A DNA stretch of 64,000 bases, from contig JAJOZX010009094.1 of assembly GCA_023014485.1 (NCBI GenBank), positions 1-64,000 on the forward strand. Direction: 5' to 3'. This stretch comes from Bathynomus jamesi. Lineage: Eukaryota > Arthropoda > Malacostraca > Isopoda > Cirolanidae. Made by a program: the position numbers and the translations under genes. Shown in pieces: positions 58,444 through 64,000 of this stretch (positions are counted from its first letter, which is position 1; each line of letters opens with the position of its first letter). The notes beneath the pieces are model-generated. The model made no database searches. It worked only from the letters and a program-made list of their open reading frames with translations, and had not been told where the DNA came from.

Positions 58444-59559
58444 TTAGTCTGTCAGGGGGATGAGGGACCCTAGACGACCTGCGGAGCGGGGTTGATGTAG
58501 TAGGATCAGGTGCAACCTGTATAGGCGGGCAAGTTGAACCATTTTCCGGAGGATCAGTTTCTCTTCCGGAAGACTCTGGTCCTTCTGCACTTCCCGTTCC
58601 CATATCTGGTCCTGATGGCGTTTAATAGAACGACCATCTTCTAGTTGGCACTTGAAGGAAACAGGGCCCGTTCTCTCCTGCACAGTTGCAGGAACCCATT
58701 TTGGTCCAGCCCCATAGTTGCGAATCACAACTGGATCATTAGGTTTCGCTTCTAGAACTCTCCCTCTTTTAGTGTCGTGGTACAACTTCTGTTTTTCCTG
58801 ATGGCGTAAAACTCGTTGTTGTAACATTTCGTTTGGACGTAACAAATCAAAAACTGAACGAATTCCCCGGCCAATCAGAAGTTTAGAGGGAGACACCCCT
58901 GTCGTGGTGTGTGGTGTTATTCGATATTTAAACAAAAATTTATCCAACACCACTTGCATTTCCTCCCCACGAGAATGACGCAAGGCCGACTTGAAAGTAC
59001 GGACCATGTTTTCCCGAGACCGTTAGTAGACGGGTGGAAAACACTAGATCGGACATGTCTAATGCCATTTAGGTGGACGAAGGAACGAAATTCCTCACTG
59101 GTAAAACAAGTACCATTGTCGGAAACCAGGACTACGGGTAAACCCCATCGAGCGAAAACTGAACGGAGTAAGCGAATAGTAACACCCGAAGTCGTGGAAG
59201 TGGTTGGAAAAATTTCCACCCACTTAGAGTAGGCGTCCCCAATGACTAGGAAATAAGTATTATTTATAGGACCTGCATAGTCAACATGGATCCTATGCCA
59301 CGGTATAGTAGGCCATTCCCAAGGATGAAGTGGACTTTTCCTTGGGAGGTCTCTGTTCTCTAGGCAGCTTTGACAGGAACGAACCAATGATTCGAGTTCT
59401 CCATCTAAACCAGGCCACCAGAAATAAGCTCTCGCCAGCTCTTTCATTTTTGTTGCGCCCATGTGTTCAGCGTGAAGTTCCTTCACTAAATTCGACCTGC
59501 CTTTATTTGGAATAATCACTCTGTGGCCCCATAAGAGACAGCCATTTTGAATAGAGTTT
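58444..59559 (-). pseudogene. G2 integrase, minus half
   Basis: From 59559: SIQNGCLLWGHRVIIPNKGR, HHCC finger as in the plus half, then IHVDYAGPINNTYFLVIG (first Asp), LVSDNGTCFTSEEF (second Asp), HPSTNGLGKTW where Glu is expected (NGLAE), MVRTFKSALRHS in the next frame, and the GPY-type module GAGPKWVPATVQERTGPVSF. The frame change near 59015 lies in the Glu region, so the core is broken. Confidence 0.88.
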
Positions 59560-61290
59560 TTTTTAATGTAGTTAGTGTCTGTGGTACCCCCATATGATGT
59601 ACATCATTGTGTGTTTGTCAGATGATTAATGTGGTCAAATAGCTAAATCTAAGTAAAAGGATTGGATGTTTGCTTTTGTATGACAGTTTTGATTTGTCTA
59701 ATCTCCCTTTACACCTTAGAAGGCCTTCCTCATCTCTGAACAAATTTACATCCACAACTACTGATGGTACAGGTTCTTTTGTTTGTTTCCCATTAGTCAA
59801 GAATTCTAACTCTTTATTGTACTCCTTTTGTTGTGCATGCCCTATCCAGTACTTGGTTACAACTTCTGTATAATTATGATTGCTTTTATTTAGCTGTTTG
59901 TTTATTGTAGTTAAACAGTTGTGAGCAAACGTCAAACAGTAGGCTGTGACCCTGACAAGTTTGCTGAAATCAGAATACTGTTCATAATTAGTGATTGGTT
60001 CAACCTTTTCATTTGAAAAGATTAAATTTAATGTCAAGTTAACTTGTTCCATAGGCCATTGGTCTGTATTACAGAGCCACTTAGGTCCCATAAACCAAGT
60101 TTTGTTTGACTTCAACAACTTGTAGGATAAACATCTAGTCAGAAAGTCTGCTGGATTTTGTTTAGTTGGAACATAGTGAAAGTTTACTTGTAGGCTTTCA
60201 TTAGCTTCAGCTATTTCTTTTAGCCTATTTCTTACAAAGATATTCTTACTATTAATGCTATCATTCCGTATCCAGGCAAGACAAATCTGACTATCAAGCC
60301 AGATGTGGATATCAGTTATGTTCACATCATGGTAAGCATCCTTAAGCAATGAAATGGTTTTAATGGCTAATGCAGCAGCCAATAGTTCCAGTTGAGGTAT
60401 GGTTCGGGTAGGTTTGAGAGGTGCAACTTTCCCTTTTGCATAAATTAGATGACTTTCTGTAGGACTTACAAGATACGCACAGCACCCATAAGCTTGTGTG
60501 CTTGCATCAGCAAACACATGAAGTCTCTGGGGCTTATCCCTAAACCCACAGCACCTTTGAATTTTAATGTTCTGCACTTTTGTTAAATCAGCAGCTAACT
60601 TCTTCCAAGATTTTTTATCTTCATTTGTTATTGGATCATCCCACCCAACATTTGTCCTCCAAATTTCTTGGAGGAGAATCTTTGATTTTATTGTTGAAGG
60701 CAGGAATAGACCCATGGGATCAAAAATTTTGGAAGCCTCTGATAATATTTGTCTTTTAGTATTTGCTTCCTCATCAAGTTTAAAACCTTTAGTACAGATT
60801 GAATCATGACTGTTAGAAGTTGCATCCAAATACCAGTTCATACCTAAAGTTTTAACTCTGTCTGATGGCTCAGTAAGACCATTATTATCCTTTAAAATCT
60901 TTTTGTTTAAATCCTCATCATTTGAAATCCACTCTCTAAGTTCAAAGTTACCTTGTTGCATAATGTTTTGAGAGTGTTCATAGACTTCAGATAATTCAGA
61001 TTTTGTTGTTGTTGAGCCTATTAGATTGTCTACGTAAAAATGTTCCTTAAGGAAGTTCAATGTTAAAGAGTTATTAAACTGGTTCAAATGATGTCTAATT
61101 GTCAATGCTAATAGGCTAGGTGAGCAATTGGCTCCAAACAACACAACATTAAATCTATAGGTTATGAACCCTTTATTCAAATCAAATGGATCCCTGAACC
61201 ATAAGAACCTAAGTTGGTTCTTGTCATATTCATTTTTTAGATTTATTCTCAAAAATGCCTTTGAAATGTCACTTTGTACGGCATATTTAT
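59560..61290 (-). pseudogene. BEL/Pao reverse transcriptase and RNase H
   Basis: From about 61285: FRLDKYAVQSDISKAFLRI (Asp of motif A), RFLWFRDPFDLNKGF, YRFNVVLFGANCSPSLLA, active-site HFYVDNLIGSTTTKSEL (YVDN), then LRVFADASTQAYGC-like HVFADASTQAYGCCAYLV (RNase H Asp), LAAALAIKTI, DSQICLAWI. The linker to integrase, RCKGRLDKSKLSYKSKHPIL, is followed by a TGA near 59618 and then HNDVHHMGVPQTL to the G2 junction. The 61252-61290 join to the gag piece is frameshifted. Confidence 0.9.
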
Positions 61291-61545
61291 CTAACCTGAA
61301 CTCAGTAAGATCTTCACAAGGTCAGAAATGAGATTAGGACCCTCAATCAGGCAATCATTCAAACTGTGTTTATCACTTGCACAACATTTGCAATGTGGTG
61401 TGTAAGTTGAGGCAGCAGTTACATTAAAGTTCTGTAATGTAGGTGTTCGTGTATTACAGTTGGTCACATTTGATTCTACAGTATCAAGTTTTGTCTGTTT
61501 GGCTGTAGCTAGTTGGTCTCTGGGAACAGTCTTTGGTTTATCCAT
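61291..61545 (-). pseudogene. BEL/Pao gag knuckle fragment fused to RT by deletion
   Basis: Ends CKCCASDKHSLNDCLIEG followed by PNLISDLVKI. The first part looks like a BEL gag zinc knuckle and the second like the segment just before RT motif A. The several hundred codons normally between them (protease, RT N-terminus) are absent, indicating an internal deletion. Confidence 0.65.
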
Positions 61546-61589
61546 AGTCTGGGACTCTGGGTTTTATTTTGTATTGTTTGGTCTCTGGC

Positions 61590-62240
61590 CAAGGGAGGCC
61601 ATAAGACCCTTGTAATAGTTTTCCCTATGGCCAAGGTAGGCCATAAGACATTTAATGTTTAGCCCATGGCCAAGGTAGGCCATAAGACATTTAATGTTTG
61701 GCCCATGGCCAAGGTAGGCCAAAAGACCAAGGCTCATTGTTTGGGCTATGGCCACAGTAAACCACAAGACCAAGGTTCAGTGTTTGGGCTATGGCCACAG
61801 TAAGCCATAAGACCAAGGTTCAATTGTTGTTTGGCCCATGGCCAAGGTAGGCCATAAGACCTTTATTGTTTGGCTCATGGCCAAGGTAGGCCATAAGACA
61901 TTTAATGTTTGGCCCATGGCCAAGGTAGGCCATAAGACCCTTATTGTTTGGCCCATGGCCAGGGTAGGCCATAAGACCTTTATTGTTTGGCTCATGGCCA
62001 CAGTAGGCCATAAGACCAAGGTTCATTGTTTGGGCTATGGCCACAGTAAGCCATAAGACCAAAGTTCAGTTGTTGTTTGGCCCATGACCAAGGTAGGCCA
62101 TAAGACCAAGGTTCAGTATTTGGCTCATGGCCCAAGTAGGCCATAAGACCAAGGTTCAGTGTTTGGGCTATGGCCAAAGTAGGCCATAAGACCAAGGTTC
62201 AGTGTTTGGGCTATGGCCAAAGTAGGCCATAAGACCCTTT
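61590..62240. repeat. minisatellite, about 16 units of 39-46 bp
   Basis: Each unit has GGCCATAAGAC, a variable middle (TTTAATGTTT or CAAGGTTCAGTGTTTGG) and CATGGCCAAGGTA. Many units are 39 bp, a multiple of three, which creates repetitive open frames on both strands. Lies where BEL gag would be. Confidence 0.95.
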
Positions 62241-62746
62241 TGAGTAACCCATGCAATCCTTGCTTATGTTCAGATAGGTTGAGTGTATTTGTGGCACATG
62301 TAAAGAGTACAGTGTATATATACATATATATACACACAGATTGCAAGGAATGCATGTGCCTGTTGAAAAATCTGTTGAGTGATTCTTCCTTAAAAGAAGA
62401 ATTGGATGCTTGGAGTTGTATGCATTTTAAATGCTTGTTCACTAATGTTGTTTAACTGGGGATCGTAATGAAATATAGGACAAGAAGAAATTACTAGAGA
62501 AGAGAGATCACAGACAAAACAGTCAAGTTTTAAATTTGGTTAATCCCCACAAGTACTTATGTGTCACTCAGGTCTAAGCTTATAAGAGAATGAGACTCCT
62601 TAAATGTAAATGTTTCCTAGTTAGGCCTAGGTTGTAGACCTAATTAGGCTTGATTAGGTTAGGCTTAGGCTAGACCATTTAGCCTAATTCTGCAATTTTT
62701 TTAAGTAAGGTTAAGGTTTGTAAATTCCCCACACACGGACCACCAA
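62241..62746. other. BEL leader region, no gene seen
   Basis: AT-rich with a TATATACATATATATACACA run near 62315. At 62728-62746 the minus strand reads TTGGTGGTCCGTGTGTGGG directly after the LTR, the place of the primer binding site; I could not match it to a tRNA. Confidence 0.5.
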
Positions 62747-63154
62747 TGTGAAAAATGCTCTGTGTGAATTGGTCCACAATTAACCCACCCCTTATATCTC
62801 GTCTAACTATAGAGTAGATTAAGTCTAGCCTTGTAGGGGTCAGCCTAGAGATTCCGGAAATGGTCCAGAGCGGGCAGATAAATTGAGGTCCACAGTAGGA
62901 TTCCTCACCAAATTAGGTTAGGGCAATCTACCTTCACCTTTGTTAAGCTATGAGTTGATGCTAGGTCTTAGGCCACAATGTAGGCCTAATTTGTCTGACC
63001 GAGCTTAATTTAATGCGTTTACTTCTAACTGAGTTAAAAACACAATTAGTCACTTACTGCTAGTTATTAGAGAGTCTCTTTTCCCCTTCTGTCTAATTGT
63101 AGAGAGCGTACTTGCTGGTGGGGATCTTTTTCGTTGTCTGTTCTTCTCCCTTCT
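62747..63154 (-). repeat. 5' LTR of the BEL/Pao element, truncated
   Basis: 408 bp matching 48247-48654 with about four differences. Matching stops at TTCT (63154), where unrelated sequence begins. Confidence 0.9.
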
Positions 63155-63226
63155 TAGAGGACAATGATTATGTTTATGTTTATGTTTTATTCAAGTGATT
63201 ACTTATTATGCTTATTCCTTTTTCAG

Positions 63227-63306
63227 AAGACCGTTGTCATTGTTTGACTTTATATAAATAAATAAATGATCACAAAGAGTTGGTTCTCATTTATGACAAC
63301 GGTCTT
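63227..63306. repeat. 14-bp perfect inverted repeat
   Basis: AAGACCGTTGTCAT (63227-63240) and ATGACAACGGTCTT (63293-63306), 52 bases apart, upstream of the third gag. Confidence 0.9.
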
Positions 63307-63421
63307 AGGTACAAAATGACTTTAATTAAATAAATAATAAAATAAGTCTACATACGTGGTAAATTCAAGCAACTGTCAACCACCCCAACCTAATTAAGCA
63401 ACTTCAACAAACGCTATCCAC

Positions 63422-64000
63422 AATGCCTGCCGTAGAATGTCCTATCACAGGTTGTACCTATGTCACAGCAGACCTGGACCCAGCCATTGTAGCCGCACTT
63501 ATAACAGCCCACTGCACGACCCATGTCCCAAGCCCGACAGTCTCTGCAAAGGTTGAGAAAGTAAGACGGCCAACCATTTCGGCTGCAGGTACCAGTGAAG
63601 ACTGGGCATATTTTACGTCGCGTTGGACAGATTATGCGGAAGCTACAAAAATCACTGGTAGGGACAAAGTGGTACAACTACTTGAATGCTGCGACGATTC
63701 ACTCCGCAAAGATTTGACAAGATCCGCAGGTGGAAGCCTAACAAACAAAACCGAAGATGAAGTCCTTGCTGCAATCAAGAAACTAGCTGTCCGTGAGGAG
63801 AACACCATGGTAGCCAGGGTTACCCTACACAATATGCGACAAGACCGCGACGAAACTGTGCGCAGTTTTGGAGCCCGTCTTCGTGGTCAGGCCGGAGTCT
63901 GCAAATTTCTTGTTGAATGCCCAAGCTGCAACAACAACGTAAATTACACTGACCCCATCCTTCGCGACGTCCTTACCCGCGGAATTGCTGACCCGGAAAT
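63422..64000 (+). CDS. gypsy-type gag, partial, open to the window edge
   Basis: Starts ATG at 63422 (MPAVECPITGCTYVTADLDP) and stays open for 193 codons. It begins with a C...C..H...H-like finger (CPITGCTY, TAHCTTHV), followed by WAYFTSRWTDYAEATKITGR, VVQLLECCDDSLRKDL, MRQDRDETVRSFGARLRGQA and DVLTRGIADPE. The ..F..RW..Y......G and E.V..F..RL.G patterns are those of retrotransposon gag capsid domains, as in a group of invertebrate gypsy elements. It is GC-richer than its neighbours and unbroken, so it may be a recent insertion. The LTR should lie between 63155 and 63421 but its borders cannot be set without the other end. Confidence 0.8.

Larger units (their letters stand above)
54093..59559. 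mobile_element. rearranged Ty3/gypsy element G2 (Mag-like), two halves tail to tail
   Basis: Plus half: LTR 54093-54514, gag, pol up to the integrase motif WEWPTIPW at 58013. Minus half: LTR 58427-58010, then integrase from its C-terminus back to LSIQNGC at 59559. About 250 bp of integrase is present in both halves in inverted orientation. The plus half runs into the inverted LTR at a CGTGG shared by both parent sequences. On the right, G2 joins BEL DNA without an LTR end. Confidence 0.9.
48247..63154 (-). mobile_element. BEL/Pao LTR retrotransposon hosting nested insertions
   Basis: Minus-strand order, right to left: partial 5' LTR (63154-62747), minisatellite, gag knuckle fragment, RT-RNase H (61280-59560), [gypsy G2 59559-54093], integrase start (54092-53648), [hAT 53647-50006], integrase end (50005-49203), 3' LTR (about 48963-48247). 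The shared 408 bp of the LTRs differ at about 4 positions, suggesting a young element. The right LTR is cut by the gypsy sequence that begins near 63155. Confidence 0.88.

Noticed and set aside
61820..62062. Repeat-protein-like frames (AYLGHGPN units) on the minus strand and MAKVGHKT units on the plus
   Set aside because: Both strands are open only because the minisatellite unit is often 39 bp. There is no other sign of coding.
1..64000. CRISPR arrays, operons or bacterial promoters
   Set aside because: No spaced direct repeats of that kind. Introns, LINEs and animal-type transposons show eukaryotic DNA.

Overview
The window is eukaryotic and made almost entirely of transposable elements; I found no convincing host protein gene. 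Evidence for a eukaryote: introns with GT/AG borders inside transposon genes, AT-rich spacers, long TA, CA, GA and ATA microsatellites, and DNA transposons, LINEs and LTR elements of animal type. Element content and scattered TTAGGTTAGG-like strings fit an invertebrate, most likely an arthropod; the species cannot be read from the sequence.

Layout. 1-2632: copy A of a DNA transposon (CACTGG termini, 3-bp target duplications), minus strand, inserted in a LINE (2633-5140). 5141-11850: decayed Tc1/mariner pieces, an hAT-like MITE, a fold-back cluster, a pogo remnant and AT-rich spacer. 11851-15244: copy B of the same transposon in the opposite orientation, with a 5'-truncated RTE LINE inserted. 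15245-21189: a Tc1-like element with ~190-bp terminal repeats, a remnant of the same transposon family (copy D) split by a deleted hAT, an RTE tail and a mariner. 21190-26280: a Ty3/gypsy element (G1) inserted in another Tc1-like element. 26281-30614: microsatellites, a MITE, decayed fragments. 30615-34689: an hAT transposon with complete ends, an 8-bp target duplication and an unbroken 895-codon transposase. 34690-39900: a small MITE, a 5'-truncated LINE, Tc1 remnants, a 1.5-kb non-autonomous hAT, a SINE. 39900-46250: a CR1-like LINE with a 0.57-kb internal inversion and an insertion of transposon copy C. 46250-48246: repeats, a MITE, a tRNA-like sequence.

48247-63154 is a nested block. A BEL/Pao element on the minus strand has its integrase region split by a complete hAT (50006-53647, target duplication AATATACT) and by a rearranged Ty3/gypsy element (G2, 54093-59559) whose two halves run tail to tail. 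Its gag side holds a 39-46-bp minisatellite. A third gypsy-type gag starts at 63422 and leaves the window.

The most interesting content is the CACTGG family (copies A-D). It encodes a protein with paired-cysteine motifs followed by a possible RNase H-fold D/D/E core, and it has matched termini, shared subterminal motifs and in-frame target duplications. It resembles EnSpm/CACTA elements by termini and duplication length, but I cannot assign the protein to a named family from memory. Almost every other coding region is broken by frameshifts, stops or deletions; the hAT at 30615-34689 is the exception. Protein start positions given for transposon fragments are approximate, because eukaryotic starts and splicing cannot be proven here.
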